DNA of 64,000 bases from CAIWHR01 sp963709525 (GCA_963709525.1 CAVPXB010000009.1:186001-250000); one strand, 5' to 3'. Numbered from the stretch's first letter, positions 26,496 through 36,100 are shown. Notes: generated by a model from the letters alone, not told the origin. A program made the numbers and translations.

Positions 26496-26914
26496 GAGGG
26501 ATTCTCCATATGCGGCAGAAGCTCCGCCGGAATGCGCACGGGTTTCCAGCTCGCCTGGTCGAGGCAGACGACGGTGACGCGGGCGTCGGTCAGGAGCGCA
26601 TCGCCGCGAAAGATCCTCTGCCGCGCGATGAGCCGCGAACGGCGTCCTTCGACGACGGCGAAAGTGACCCAGAGACGGTCGCCAAGACGCGCCGGCTTCA
26701 GGTAATCGATCTCGACCCGGCGCACGGCGAAGGCGACCCCGTGCCCCTGTTCGAGTGCGGCCACTTCGAAACCGTGCGACGACAGCCACTCGGAACGCGC
26801 CCGCTCGAGGAACTTGAGATAGTTGGCGTAATAGACGACACCGGCGGCGTCGGTATCCTCGTAATAAACGCGGACGGCGATGCGAAAGGCTTCGCCCGGA
26901 TCGGTCGTCGTCAT
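26492..26914 (-). CDS. ybgC: Acyl-CoA thioesterase YbgC (tol-pal associated)
   Basis: 140 residues with a hotdog fold; the catalytic YEDTDAAGVVYYANYLKFLERAR motif region is at about residues 18-40. YbgC hydrolyses acyl-CoA thioesters and is the conserved first gene of tol-pal operons. ATG 26914 overlaps the ruvB stop by 4 bases (ATGA), which ties the tol genes to the ruv operon here. An upstream in-frame start at 26977 lies within ruvB and is not used. Confidence 0.92.
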   Translation of the reverse strand: MTTTDPGEAFRIAVRVYYEDTDAAGVVYYANYLKFLERARSEWLSSHGFEVAALEQGHGVAFAVRRVEIDYLKPARLGDRLWVTFAVVEGRRSRLIARQRIFRGDALLTDARVTVVCLDQASWKPVRIPAELLPHMENPS

Positions 26915-27963
26915 GCGGAAGGGAAGAGATCGCCCGCCGCCGCGGCAGCCGGCGGGGTGAGCCCGAAATGCTGCCACGAGAGCGCGGTGGCCACGCGGCC
27001 GCGCGAGGTGCGCTGCAGGAATCCCTGCTGGATGAGGAAGGGCTCCAGCACGTCCTCGATGGTGTCGCGTTCCTCGCCGATGGCCGCGGCGAGGTTGTCG
27101 ACGCCGACCGGACCGCCCGCGAACTTGTCGATTATGGTGTGCAGGAGCTTGCGGTCCATGACGTCGAGGCCCGACAGGTCGACGTCGAGCATCATCAGCG
27201 CATCGTCGGCAACGCGGCGCGTGACCTCGCCGTCCGCCCGCACCTCGGCGAAATCGCGCACCCGCCGCAACAGCCGGTTGGCGATGCGCGGCGTGCCGCG
27301 CGAACGCCGCGCGATCTCGAGCGCGCCGTCGGGGTCGACGACGATCCTGAGCAGGCCCGCCGAGCGGGCGACGATGCGCGAGAGTTCCTGCGCGGTGTAG
27401 AACTCGAGCCGGGCGACGATGCCGAAGCGGTCGCGCAACGGATTGGTGAGCATGCCCGCGCGCGTGGTCGCGCCGACCAGCGTGAAGGGGGGCAGGTCGA
27501 GCTTGACGCTGCGCGCGGCGGGCCCCTCGCCGATCATGATGTCGATCTGGAAATCCTCGAGCGCGGGATAGAGGATCTCCTCGACCACCGGCGAGAGCCG
27601 ATGGATCTCGTCGATGAACAGCACGTCGTTGGGTTCGAGATTGGTGAGCAGCGCCGCGAGGTCGCCCGCGCGCTCGAGCACCGGCCCGGAGGTCTGGCGC
27701 AGGTTGACGCCGAGTTCGTGGGCGATGATGTGCGAAAGCGTGGTCTTGCCCAATCCGGGCGGGCCGAACAGCAGCACGTGATCGAGCGATTCGCGGCGCC
27801 TCTTCGCGGCCTCGATGAAGATCGACAGCTGGCCGCGGATCTTCTCCTGCCCGACGTACTCGTCGAGCTGCTTGGGCCGCAGCGCGCGCTCGACGACCTC
27901 TTCCTGCACGCCGGCAACGCTGCCGGCGACGAGGCGGTTGAGGTCGTCGTTCTCGATGGCCAT
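26911..27963 (-). CDS. ruvB: Holliday junction branch-migration ATPase RuvB
   Basis: A 350-residue AAA+ motor that drives RuvAB branch migration. Walker A is GPPGLGKTTL, Walker B is LFIDEIHRL, sensor 1 is in VGATTRAG and the arginine finger is in PLRDRFGI; the C-terminal winged helix ends in RTSRGRVATALSWQHFGL. ATG 27963 (MAIENDD) is the proper start. The reading frame remains open into ruvA only because of the ruvA frameshift, so a RuvA-RuvB fusion is not real. Confidence 0.96.
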   Translation of the reverse strand: MAIENDDLNRLVAGSVAGVQEEVVERALRPKQLDEYVGQEKIRGQLSIFIEAAKRRRESLDHVLLFGPPGLGKTTLSHIIAHELGVNLRQTSGPVLERAGDLAALLTNLEPNDVLFIDEIHRLSPVVEEILYPALEDFQIDIMIGEGPAARSVKLDLPPFTLVGATTRAGMLTNPLRDRFGIVARLEFYTAQELSRIVARSAGLLRIVVDPDGALEIARRSRGTPRIANRLLRRVRDFAEVRADGEVTRRVADDALMMLDVDLSGLDVMDRKLLHTIIDKFAGGPVGVDNLAAAIGEERDTIEDVLEPFLIQQGFLQRTSRGRVATALSWQHFGLTPPAAAAAGDLFPSA

Positions 27964-27983
27964 GGCGCGATTCCAGTGGCAGC

Positions 27984-28566
27984 TCAGGCCTTGGCGAGGA
28001 GCTTCAGCGCCTGCCGGATGCCGTCGCCGACGGCGAGGCCTTCGGGAAGCCTCTTGACCGCCGCCACTGCCTCCTTGTCGCTGTAGCCCAGCGCCAGCAG
28101 CGCGTTGAGGACGTCGGAGCGACACCGGCGGCGGGCGATGCACGCCGACCGCGGTCGACAGATCGGCGCCGAGCTTGTCCTTGAGTTCGAGCAGCAGCCG
28201 TTCGGCCGTCTTCTTGCCGATGCCCGGGATCCTGATCAGGCGCCCCGTGTCCTGCATCGTGACCGCCTGCGCGAGTTCCGCCACCGACAGGCCGGACAGA
28301 ACCGACAGTGCCGTGCGGGCACCGACGCCGCTGATCTTCAGCAGGAGGCGGAACGCTCGGCGCTCGGGCTCGCTGCCAAAGCCGAACAACAGGTGCGCAT
28401 CCTCGCGCACGACGAGATGCGTGAACAGGCTCACGCGCTCGCCGGTCGCCGGGAGGTTGTAGAACGTGCTCATCGGGACGTCGACCTCGTAGGCCACGCC
28501 CTGCACATCGAGCAGGATCTGCGGCGGGTTCTTCTCGACGAGAGTTCCGGTGAGGCGGCCGATCAT
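27984..28566 (-). pseudogene. ruvA: Holliday junction DNA-binding protein RuvA, frameshifted near the C-terminal domain
   Basis: About 193 residues when joined. Domain I (MIGRLTGTLVEKNPPQILLD) and the two helix-hairpin-helix motifs (ISGVGARTALSVLSGL; IPGIGKKTAERLLLEL) are intact. At about 28110-28145 one surplus base moves the frame, after which the RuvB-binding domain III (SDVLNALLALGYSDKEAVAA...ALKLLAKA, stop at 27984) reads cleanly. RuvA is needed for RuvB function and ruvB is intact, so a sequence error is more likely than loss. Confidence 0.87.
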
Positions 28567-28617
28567 GGGCGGGGACTTCGGGGGGAGTGCGCGATTATGG
28601 CATGCGCGATGCGGCGG

Positions 28618-29301
28618 TCAGCCGGCGAGGGCGGCCAGATGCGCGCGCACCTCGTGCAGCGTCGCCATCACCAGCGGCTCGATGGCGAGCAGGTCGACCG
28701 ACGGCGCATGGATGTCCGGCACCATCACCGGGGTCATCCCGGCGGCAAGTGCACCGCGCACGCCGGGCTCGGAGTCTTCGAGCACCACGCAGTGCCCGGG
28801 GACCGCGCCCAGCCGTGCCGCGGCCTCGAGAAAGATGTCGGGCGCGGGCTTGCCGCGCGCGATCTCGTCGCCGCCGACCAGCGCGGAAAAGCGCGACAGC
28901 AGGCCGGTCTTGACGAGCTTGGCTTGTGCGCGCGTGCGCCGGGTCGAGGTGGCGACCGCCTTCGGTATGCGCTGCGCCTCGAGCCAGTCGAGCAATTCGA
29001 CGAGCCCCGGCTTCAGCACGATGCCCTCGCGTTCGACGACAGCGTCGTACGCGCCGTGCCACGCATTCATCAGCGCATCGACGGGATAGCCGGCCCCGTG
29101 GTGCTCGCCGATGATCGTTCTGCAATCGGCGAAATTGCGACCGATCAAGCGCGCGTTGACGGTGGCATCGAAGCTGATGTCGAGCGCCGAGGCGGCCTCG
29201 GTCCAGGCGCGCGCGGCCAGCGGCTCGGTGTCGAGCATCAACCCGTCCATGTCGAAGATCACCGCCCGCGGCCGACGCAGGAGCACCGGAACGCGCTTCA
29301 A
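28618..29301 (-). CDS. HAD-IA family hydrolase, beta-phosphoglucomutase-like
   Basis: 227 residues. Motif I is FDMDGLMLDTEP (DxDGxxxDTE, the beta-PGM/DOG phosphatase form), motif II Ser/Thr is in AVATSTRR, Lys is in GKPAPDIFLEAA and motif III is VLEDSEPGVRGALAAGM. The substrate is unknown; small sugar phosphates are usual. The best start is TTG 29301, which overlaps the ruvC stop (TTGA) as tolQ does with ybgC; GTG 29286 is an alternative. It sits between ruvC and ruvA in the operon. Confidence 0.83.
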   Translation of the reverse strand: MKRVPVLLRRPRAVIFDMDGLMLDTEPLAARAWTEAASALDISFDATVNARLIGRNFADCRTIIGEHHGAGYPVDALMNAWHGAYDAVVEREGIVLKPGLVELLDWLEAQRIPKAVATSTRRTRAQAKLVKTGLLSRFSALVGGDEIARGKPAPDIFLEAAARLGAVPGHCVVLEDSEPGVRGALAAGMTPVMVPDIHAPSVDLLAIEPLVMATLHEVRAHLAALAG

Positions 29302-29870
29302 AGCAGCCTGCCTGCGCGCACGCGGTACCCCGTTCGACGCAAGCCGCCCAAGCCTTCGCCGCCATGCGCGTGCGCGATGGCGCAGGCGAGCGCGTCGGCG
29401 GCATCCGGCGACGGCGTGCCGGGCAGATCGAGCAGCCGCCGCACCATTTCCTGCACCTGCTCCTTGGCGGCTTTGCCGTGGCCGACCACGGCCTGCTTGA
29501 CCTGCAGGGCCGTGTACTCGGCGACCGGCAGGTCGGCCAGCACGGCGGCAGCGATGGCCGCCCCGCGCGCCTGCCCCAGCAGCAACGTCGACTGCGGATT
29601 CACGTTGACGAACACCTTCTCGACGGCGACTTCGGTCGGACGCTCGCGCTCGATGATCGACATCAGGTCGCGCAGGATGACCTTCAGCCGGTCGGGCAGC
29701 GCATCCTTGTCGTTGCTCCGGATGCAACCGCAGGTGATGTAGCGGAGCTTCCTGCCGGCCGACTCGATCACGCCGAAGCCGGTGACGCGCAGGCCCGGAT
29801 CGATGCCCAGGATGCGCCGCGCGGCGATGGGCGGCGCGGCGGGTTGGGGCGAAACGCTCTTCGGCGACAA
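29298..29870 (-). CDS. ruvC: Crossover junction endodeoxyribonuclease RuvC
   Basis: 190 residues. The first catalytic Asp24 is in ILGIDPGLRVTGFG, the second acidic residue in VAVEKVFVN, and the last acidic pair in SPDAADALACAIAHAH. It cuts Holliday junctions as a dimer together with RuvAB. It has a slightly extended N-terminus (MSPKSVSPQPAAPPIAA). It lies 5 bases downstream of the yebC gene. Confidence 0.96.
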   Translation of the reverse strand: MSPKSVSPQPAAPPIAARRILGIDPGLRVTGFGVIESAGRKLRYITCGCIRSNDKDALPDRLKVILRDLMSIIERERPTEVAVEKVFVNVNPQSTLLLGQARGAAIAAAVLADLPVAEYTALQVKQAVVGHGKAAKEQVQEMVRRLLDLPGTPSPDAADALACAIAHAHGGEGLGGLRRTGYRVRAGRLL

Positions 29871-29875
29871 GGGGG

Positions 29876-30604
29876 TCAGGCTTCGTCGATGACGGCCGAA
29901 GTGTAGATTTCCTGCACGTCGTCGAGCCCCTCGAGCGCATCGAGCAGCTTTTGCATCCGCACGCCATCGTCGCCGGTCATCGTCACTTCGACCGCCGGCT
30001 TCATCGAGACTTCGGCGAACTCCGGCTTGAAGCCCGCCTTGGTCAGCGCATCCTTGACGGCGATGAAATCGTAGGGTCCGGTGACGACTTCGAGGCTGCC
30101 GTCGTCGTTGGCGACGACGTCGTCGGCGCCCGCTTCGAGCGCCGCTTCCAGCAGCTTGTCCTCGTCCGTCCCGGGTGCGAACAGGATCTGGCCGCAGTGC
30201 TTGAACAGGAACGCGACCGAGCCGTCGGTGCCGAGATTGCCGCCGTACTTGGAGAAGGCGTGGCGCACGTCGGCCACCGTGCGCGTCTTGTTGTCGGTCA
30301 TGCAGTCGACGATCACCGCCGCGCCGCTGATGCCGTAGCCCTCGTAGCGAACTTCCTCGTAGTTGACGCCCTCGAGTTCGCCCGCGCCGCGCTTGGCGGC
30401 GCGCTCGATGGTGTCCTTGGGCATGTTGTTGTCGTACGCCTTGTCGACGGCGAGCCGCAGGCGTGGATTCATCGACGGGTCACCGCCGCCAAGACGCGCG
30501 GCAACGGTGATTTCCTTGATGAGGCGGGTGAAGATCTTGCCGCGCTTGGCGTCGGTCACGGCCTTCTTGTGCTTGATGTTCGCCCATTTGCTGTGGCCAG
30601 CCAT
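29876..30604 (-). CDS. YebC/PmpR family DNA-binding regulator
   Basis: 242 residues of the TACO1/YebC family: MAGHSKWANIKHKK start, the RLxxAVDKA segment, EVRYEGYGISGAAVIVDC and FSKYGGNLGTDGSVAFLF. Family members act as transcriptional regulators or assist translation of proline-rich stretches. It is placed directly before ruvC, the usual arrangement. It has its own -10 (30639-30644), so the ruv-tol segment probably has an internal promoter here. Confidence 0.93.
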   Translation of the reverse strand: MAGHSKWANIKHKKAVTDAKRGKIFTRLIKEITVAARLGGGDPSMNPRLRLAVDKAYDNNMPKDTIERAAKRGAGELEGVNYEEVRYEGYGISGAAVIVDCMTDNKTRTVADVRHAFSKYGGNLGTDGSVAFLFKHCGQILFAPGTDEDKLLEAALEAGADDVVANDDGSLEVVTGPYDFIAVKDALTKAGFKPEFAEVSMKPAVEVTMTGDDGVRMQKLLDALEGLDDVQEIYTSAVIDEA

Positions 30605-30638
30605 GGCTATTCCGTCCGTTGCATTTGCCGAACCGGCA

Positions 30639-30644
30639 ATTATA
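30639..30644 (-). promoter_or_regulatory. -10 element upstream of yebC
   Basis: TATAAT on the minus strand, 35 bases before the yebC ATG, in the 60-base gap after ubiX. No clear -35. Confidence 0.4.
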
Positions 30645-30664
30645 CCGGTCCGGCCTGCCGCGGA

Positions 30665-31312
30665 TCAGGCCGACTGCGCGTCCGGCGGAGCGGGCAACAC
30701 GCGCGCCTCGCCCCAGCGCGGTCCGAGCCGATGCGCGATGCGCAGCTGGTCGAGCACGCGGGCGACGACAAAGTCGACCAGCGCGTCGACGGTCTGCGGG
30801 CGATCGTAGAAGCCCGGCGCAGGCGGCAGGATGACGGCGCCGGCGTGCGCGAGCTTCAGCATGTTGTCGAGATGGATGACCGACAGCGGCGTCTCGCGCG
30901 GCACCAGCACCAGCGGCCGCCGCTCCTTCAGCATCACGTCGGCGGCGCGCTCGATCAGGTTGTCCGCGAGGCCGTGGGCGATGGCGCCCAGCGTGCCCAT
31001 GCTGCAGGGACAGACGACCATCGCATCGGCGGGATTCGATCCGGAAGCGACGGGCGCCATCCAGTCCTCGCGGCCGAACACCATGAGTTGCGACTCGGCA
31101 GCATGAAAGCGCTCGCGCAGCGCGCGCGCCGCCTCGCGTGGCTGGGCGGGCAGAACGAGGCCGCACTCCTGCCGCGCGACGATCTGCGCCGCCGCCGAGT
31201 AGAGCAGGAAGACGCGCCGACCCGAGGCCAGCAGGCACTCGAGCAGGCGCAGTCCGTAGGCCATGCCGGAAGCGCCGGTCAAGGCGAGGGTGATCGTCTG
31301 CGGATCCGGCAT
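30665..31312 (-). CDS. ubiX: Flavin prenyltransferase UbiX
   Basis: 215 residues. The FMN-binding start LALTGASGMAYGLRLLECLL, the glycine-rich CPCSMGTLGAIAHGLADNL and the PRETPLSVIHLDNMLKL motif are all present. UbiX makes the prenylated FMN cofactor used by UbiD decarboxylase in ubiquinone synthesis. The ATG at 31312 is only two bases from a dispersed repeat (31314-31336) that also contains the rapZ stop, so its ribosome-binding site must lie inside the repeat (GAGAG). Confidence 0.94.
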   Translation of the reverse strand: MPDPQTITLALTGASGMAYGLRLLECLLASGRRVFLLYSAAAQIVARQECGLVLPAQPREAARALRERFHAAESQLMVFGREDWMAPVASGSNPADAMVVCPCSMGTLGAIAHGLADNLIERAADVMLKERRPLVLVPRETPLSVIHLDNMLKLAHAGAVILPPAPGFYDRPQTVDALVDFVVARVLDQLRIAHRLGPRWGEARVLPAPPDAQSA

Positions 31313-31313
31313 C

Positions 31314-31336
31314 GAAAGACTCTCAGCCTCTCAGTC
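31314..31336 (-). repeat. Single-end copy of the CTGAGAG palindromic element
   Basis: Identical over 23 bases to 8111-8133. It joins the rapZ stop (TGA inside the repeat) to the ubiX start (two bases beyond). Confidence 0.75.
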
Positions 31337-32167
31337 CAGTTCGCGGTGCCGCTTCAGCACCTGATAGCGCGGCGAAAATGCCTGCGCCAGGCGCTCGACG
31401 AAGTACACCGAACGATGGCGCCCGCCGGTGCAGCCGATGGCCACGGTGAGGTAGTTGCGGTTGTCGCGCGCGTAGTCGGGCAGCCAGCTGCTGACGAAGT
31501 GGAAGATGTCGCCGTACATGCGCTCGACCTCGGGGACTGCCTCCAGGAACTCGACGACGGGCGCATCGCGTCCGGTCAGCGGCCGCAGCTTTTCCTCGTA
31601 ATGCGGGTTCGGCAGGCAGCGGACGTCGAACACGAGGTCGGTGTCGAGCGGAACGCCGTGCTTGAAACCGAAGGACTCGAACAGCAGCGTGAGCCTGGAC
31701 GGGTCGACGCTGATGAAGTCCTTGATCCACGCGCGCAGCGCCGCCGCGGGGAGATCGCTGGTGTCGAAGACGAAGCCCAGCGTGCGCACGTCGGCCACCA
31801 GCGATCGCTCGTACTCGATCGCCTCGGTGAGCGTGCGGTCGTCGCCGGAAAACGGATGGCGGCGGCGGGTCTCGGAAAAGCGCTTGACCAGCGTTTCGGT
31901 CTTCGCCTCGAGGAACAGGAAGCGCACGAGCCAGTCGCGTGCCTTCAGCTTGTCGATCGCCTGCGGCAGGTCGCGAAAGCCGGGGGCGATCTTGACGTCG
32001 AGCGCGATCGCCAGCCGTTCGCGCCCCGCCGCGAGCAGGTAATCGACCGTCTCGCCGACCAGTGACAGGGGCAGGTTGTTGACGACGTAGTAGCCCGAAT
32101 CCTCGAGCGCGCCCAGGGCGACATTCTTGCCCGAGCCGGAGAGGCCGCCGATCAGGAGGAGGTCCAT
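31331..32167 (-). CDS. rapZ: RNase adapter protein RapZ
   Basis: 278 residues. The N-terminal P-loop is IGGLSGSGKNVALGALED and the C-terminal domain contains CTGGRHRSVYFVERLAQ. RapZ binds the small RNA GlmZ with RNase E in enterobacteria, tuning glucosamine-6-phosphate synthesis; in betaproteobacteria the target is less certain. It normally follows hprK directly. Here 12 kb of RTX locus separates them. ATG 32167 is the family start. Confidence 0.94.
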   Translation of the reverse strand: MDLLLIGGLSGSGKNVALGALEDSGYYVVNNLPLSLVGETVDYLLAAGRERLAIALDVKIAPGFRDLPQAIDKLKARDWLVRFLFLEAKTETLVKRFSETRRRHPFSGDDRTLTEAIEYERSLVADVRTLGFVFDTSDLPAAALRAWIKDFISVDPSRLTLLFESFGFKHGVPLDTDLVFDVRCLPNPHYEEKLRPLTGRDAPVVEFLEAVPEVERMYGDIFHFVSSWLPDYARDNRNYLTVAIGCTGGRHRSVYFVERLAQAFSPRYQVLKRHRELD

Positions 32168-32527
32168 GGTCAGGGCGCGCTCGGCTGAACTTCGGAAGGT
32201 GGCGTTGTGGGCATGGTTGTCGGCATGGGCGCGGGCCGGCACGACGGCACGCAGGGGGCAGGATAACAACAAACAGGGCGTCGGTTCCAGCTTGGTACAC
32301 CGATTCGTATTTGCGAATCGGGGTACTTAGGTGCCGCCCCCGGTGTTTCCCCTGCGAGGCGCCGGCAACCGTCACACCTGACAGGGTCATTGACGACTTA
32401 AGTCGAGCGGACGAATTGACGCGTCCAACATGCGGGCCTAGCGTTGGCGGACCGTCGTGCGAGTGCGTGTCGGCGGCAGGAAATTGCGAGCGTCGCATCG
32501 CATTTGTGAGCGCGGAAAGGAAAGCGC
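32168..32527 (+). other. 360-base intergenic region at the rapZ/RTX boundary
   Basis: No gene is seen. It holds the 32-bp palindrome at 32295-32326 and an AT-richer stretch (TAACAACAAACAG, about 32264-32276) that may contain the rapZ promoter on the minus strand. It marks the left edge of the segment inserted between rapZ and hprK. Confidence 0.6.
32295..32326. repeat. End-only palindromic copy of the GTAC element
   Basis: GTACACCGATTCG and CGAATCGGGGTAC back to back. The left half equals the left end, and the right half the right end, of the complete element at 59750-59910. The shared right part, CGTATTTGCGAATCGGGGTA plus following CT and AGG, continues past the end. It looks like the full element with its interior deleted. 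Confidence 0.7.
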
Positions 32528-32911
32528 ATGAGCGGTCTGATCGTCCTGGTCGTCGTGGGTTTGTGGGCCGGATTCGGATGGTGGCTGTGGAAGCACTTCA
32601 TCCGTCCTCGCATCGCGTCGCAGCGCCTGCGCTTCCTGGCTTTCCTTGCGCTCGCCAGCGCGTGGTTCGTGCTGCCGGTGGCCGACGAGATCCTCGGCGC
32701 GAGGGCGTTCGAGCGCCTGTGCGCGGAGATTCCGGAGACGAAATTCCACGGCCCGATCGCGGTGGGGCCGGGCGCGTTCTTCGACGAGAACGGAAACCGG
32801 AAGTGGAAGAACGGGGATGAGTTCGCAAGGATTCAAATGCAGACACGCGGAGTGGGATCAGTTGTGGGAGTCGGCGAACCGAGGAAGTCCGGATCGCGCG
32901 CTGGCCAATGA
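32528..32911 (+). CDS. Small membrane-anchored protein, probably frameshifted at its C-terminus
   Basis: 127 residues: one N-terminal helix (SGLIVLVVVGLWAGFGWWLW), a second hydrophobic segment (LRFLAFLALASAWFVLPVA), then ERLCAEIPETKFHGPIAVGPG and a polar end. AGGAAAG precedes ATG 32528. After about 32845 the natural continuation (AEWDQLWESANRG...) lies in another frame, so the true C-terminus is probably lost to a one-base indel. No function known. It stands alone upstream of the RTX gene, with 219 non-coding bases between them. Confidence 0.5.
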   Translation: MSGLIVLVVVGLWAGFGWWLWKHFIRPRIASQRLRFLAFLALASAWFVLPVADEILGARAFERLCAEIPETKFHGPIAVGPGAFFDENGNRKWKNGDEFARIQMQTRGVGSVVGVGEPRKSGSRAGQ

Positions 32912-33130
32912 TCGTCTTTCAGGCGCGCAGCCTTCGATCTCGAAAAGGCGACGGGAAAGATTAGTCAACGAGTACCTACTTTCGAGCGTCGGGCGGCGGC
33001 TGGCTTCGGCGCCACGTCGGACACGGCCAGCTCGGCGGATATCAGTGCCATTCGTCAGGGACTGTTTCCTAACGACGAAGACAGCATCCGGTTCGATCGC
33101 AATGCGGCAATCAACGGGAGGGGGCACACC

Positions 33131-36100
33131 ATGAAGAGCACGGAACAGTCATTTCTGGACGCAGTCCTTGCCGATATCGCTTACGTCGATGGCATCGGTC
33201 CCGGCCTAACGGACAATGCCCTCGCTGCCAAGATTGAGCCTCGTGTCACCGAGCCTCTGGCAGACGAAGATCGGAAAGCGTTTCGAAGTCCTCGCCTCCT
33301 ACACCGGTTCCCTCACCGATTACCAGGGCATCGTCTTTCGCGACAAGACGGAGGGCACCGTCTATCTCGCCAATCGCGGCACGTCCTCCGGCAAGGACAT
33401 CGCCGCCGACATGGACCTGGCGCTGCTGTCGGGGCTCGCCCGCAAGCAGGTCGCCGCGATGGTCAACTGGTGGAACGATATCGCGCTGCCTGCCGGGACG
33501 TCGTATCGCGGGGTCGACAGCACCTCCGTTCTCGGCTCGGATCCACGGACCTTCGTCGACGGCGGCCAGCGCACGGCCAGCGGTGCCATTGCCGATGCCG
33601 TGGCCACCGCCGCTGCCGCAGGCAAGCTCCGGGTCGTCGGCCATTCGCTGGGGGGGCACCTGACCACGGTCTTCGCCACGCTGTTCCACGACCAGGTTGC
33701 GCATTCCAGCACCTTCAACGGGGCCGGCCTGTTTTCGGGCGCGGCACTGTCGGGCGTGTTCAAGAACCTGCTGGCCGGATCGCCGATGGGCGAGCTTGCG
33801 AACATCATCGGCCGGCAGCCGGTGGTTCCAGGCAAGGCGACGCAGGACAATTTCTTCGCGGCGCAGGGCCTCAATTTCACGACCAACGATGCCACCTTCC
33901 TGCAGGCCGGCGAGCGCCTGCCGGTCTACAACGAGTACACCAGCGAGCTGTCCCTGTCCCCGATCCAGAACCACTTTCAGTACAAGCTGACCGACTCGCT
34001 CGCGCTGTTTCGTGCGTTCGAAGCGCTGGATCCCGACGCCCGCCTGCCGGTGCTGGCGACGGTTGCGCAGACCGCGTCCGACGTGCAGCCGGCGTCGCTC
34101 GAACGAGCGCTGGATGCCTTGCGGCGCGCGGTGCTGGGTCCGGAGGTGGCGACGACCCCCGTATCCGACGACGGCGGAGACTGGGAGAAATCGATCATGC
34201 CGCAAGCGAGGATCGACTATCACCGGAATCTGCAGGCGTTGCAGGAAAGTGCCGCGTTCAAGAGCCTGGCGGCCAAGGTCGACGTGGTCGCGCTGGCGGG
34301 AGGCGGGGCCTCGGCAACCGCGCGCGAAGCATCCACGGACTTCGGCGCCTTCGTGGCCCTGCGGGACCTTTCGCCGTTCGCGCTGCGAGCGAAGGCGGGG
34401 GTTGCCGGCGCCGACGCAGCGTTGGCGAGCGTCTGGCAGATCACCCGAGGCTCCGAGTACGCAAGGTGGCAGGACGACGCGGTGATGGGCGTCGCAGCCG
34501 ACCCCGAAGGCGAGGCGAACTACTCTGCCGCGTGGTATGCCGATCGGGCCGCGATGCTCGACTGGCAGTTGCGCCGAAACGCGGCCGACGGCCCACCTCC
34601 CGAGTCGCGGCAGGTTGCGGCCCCGTTGCGCTTCGACGACCGGACCACCGGCACGGTGTTCGACATCGCGCCGCCCAACATCGCGTACCCGAGCGTGTCG
34701 AAGATCGTGTTCGGTCGCGATGATGCAGGCGACGTGTTGAGCGGCGACTGGAAGGCGGACCGCCTCTATGGCGGCGGCGGCGCGGACACCCTCGACGGTG
34801 CCGACGGCGACGATTACCTCGAAGGCAATGCCGGTGGCGACGTGATCAACGGGGGAGCGGGCAACGACACGCTCAAGGGCGGCGCCGATGACGACATGCT
34901 GTACGGCGACGCCGGCAACGACACGCTCGAGGGCGGCAAGGGCCGGGACACGCTCGACGGTGGCATCGGTGCCGACACCCTGCGCGGCGGCGCGGACCTC
35001 GACACCCTGCGCGGCGGTGCGGGTCGCGACGCGCTCGACGGCGGCACGGGCGACGACATCCTCACCGGCGGGAGCGATTCCGATACGCTGCGGGGCGGTC
35101 TCGGCAACGATTCGTATGTCTTCTCTTCCGGCGATGGAGACGATGTTGTCGACGACGCCGATGGCAAGGGCAGCATCAACCTCGGGGCGACGCGGCTGAC
35201 CGGCGGCGATGCTGTCGCACCGGGGCTGTGGCGCAACGGCGATGTCACCTACGCGTTCACCGCGGGGGCGGACGGTCGCGGCGATCTCACCATCGCCTCG
35301 CCCACCAATCGCATCGTCGTCCGGCACTTCCTGCCCGGCGCCAACGGTGCCGCGGGCGACCTGGGCATTGCGCTCAAGACCTACGTCGCGCCGGCGCTTC
35401 CGTCCTACAACGCCATCGTCGGCGATGCCAGCGACAACAACGCGCTCGACGGCATTGCCGGGCACGTCGCCCTGTCCGGCACCGCGGCCGCCGACCGCAT
35501 CCAGGGGCTTGCCGGGCGCGATCAGCTGCTGGGCAATGCCGGCAACGACCTGCTCGAAGGCGGCACGCAAGCGGATGTGCTGTCCGGCGCGGACGGCAAT
35601 GACCGGCTGTTCGCCGATGCGCTGACCGATGTCCGGGCCTGGGCCGATGCGCAGGCCGGGCTCGCCGGCACCGCGCAACAGGGCGACTGGCTCGATGGCG
35701 GCGCGGGGGATGACGAACTGGTCGGCAGCGCCGATGTGGACGCGATCTTCGCCGGGCGCGGCGAGGATCGCATCTTTGCCGGAGGCGGCAACGATTTCAT
35801 CTTCGGCGACGGCGAAGGCGCGGCGACGAACCTTGGCTGGCATCGCGTCGACTACGCCGATGGCAGCTACGCGCTGTTGCCGGCGTCGTACACGCTGCCC
35901 TCCGCCGGCGGCGCCGATTTCATACGGGCGGGCGGCGGCAACGACATCGTCAACGCCGATTTCGGCAACGACATTGTCTACGGCGAGGCGGGCGACGACG
36001 TGATCGCCGGCTACGAAGGTGCCGATGAACTCTACGGCGGCGACGGCAACGACCTCATCGCCGGGGACGCGTCGGGTTGGCAAGGTGTGGCCGATGCTCC

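Noticed and set aside
26911..28566. RuvA-RuvB fusion protein
   Set aside because: The frame runs through only because of the one-base shift in ruvA; ruvB has its own ATG at 27963 and ruvA domain III is intact in another frame.
33216..33240. ATG 33216 as the start of the RTX protein
   Set aside because: It lacks a ribosome-binding site; ATG 33131 has GGGAGGGGG upstream and a sensible N-terminus that joins the lipase domain after a one-base shift.
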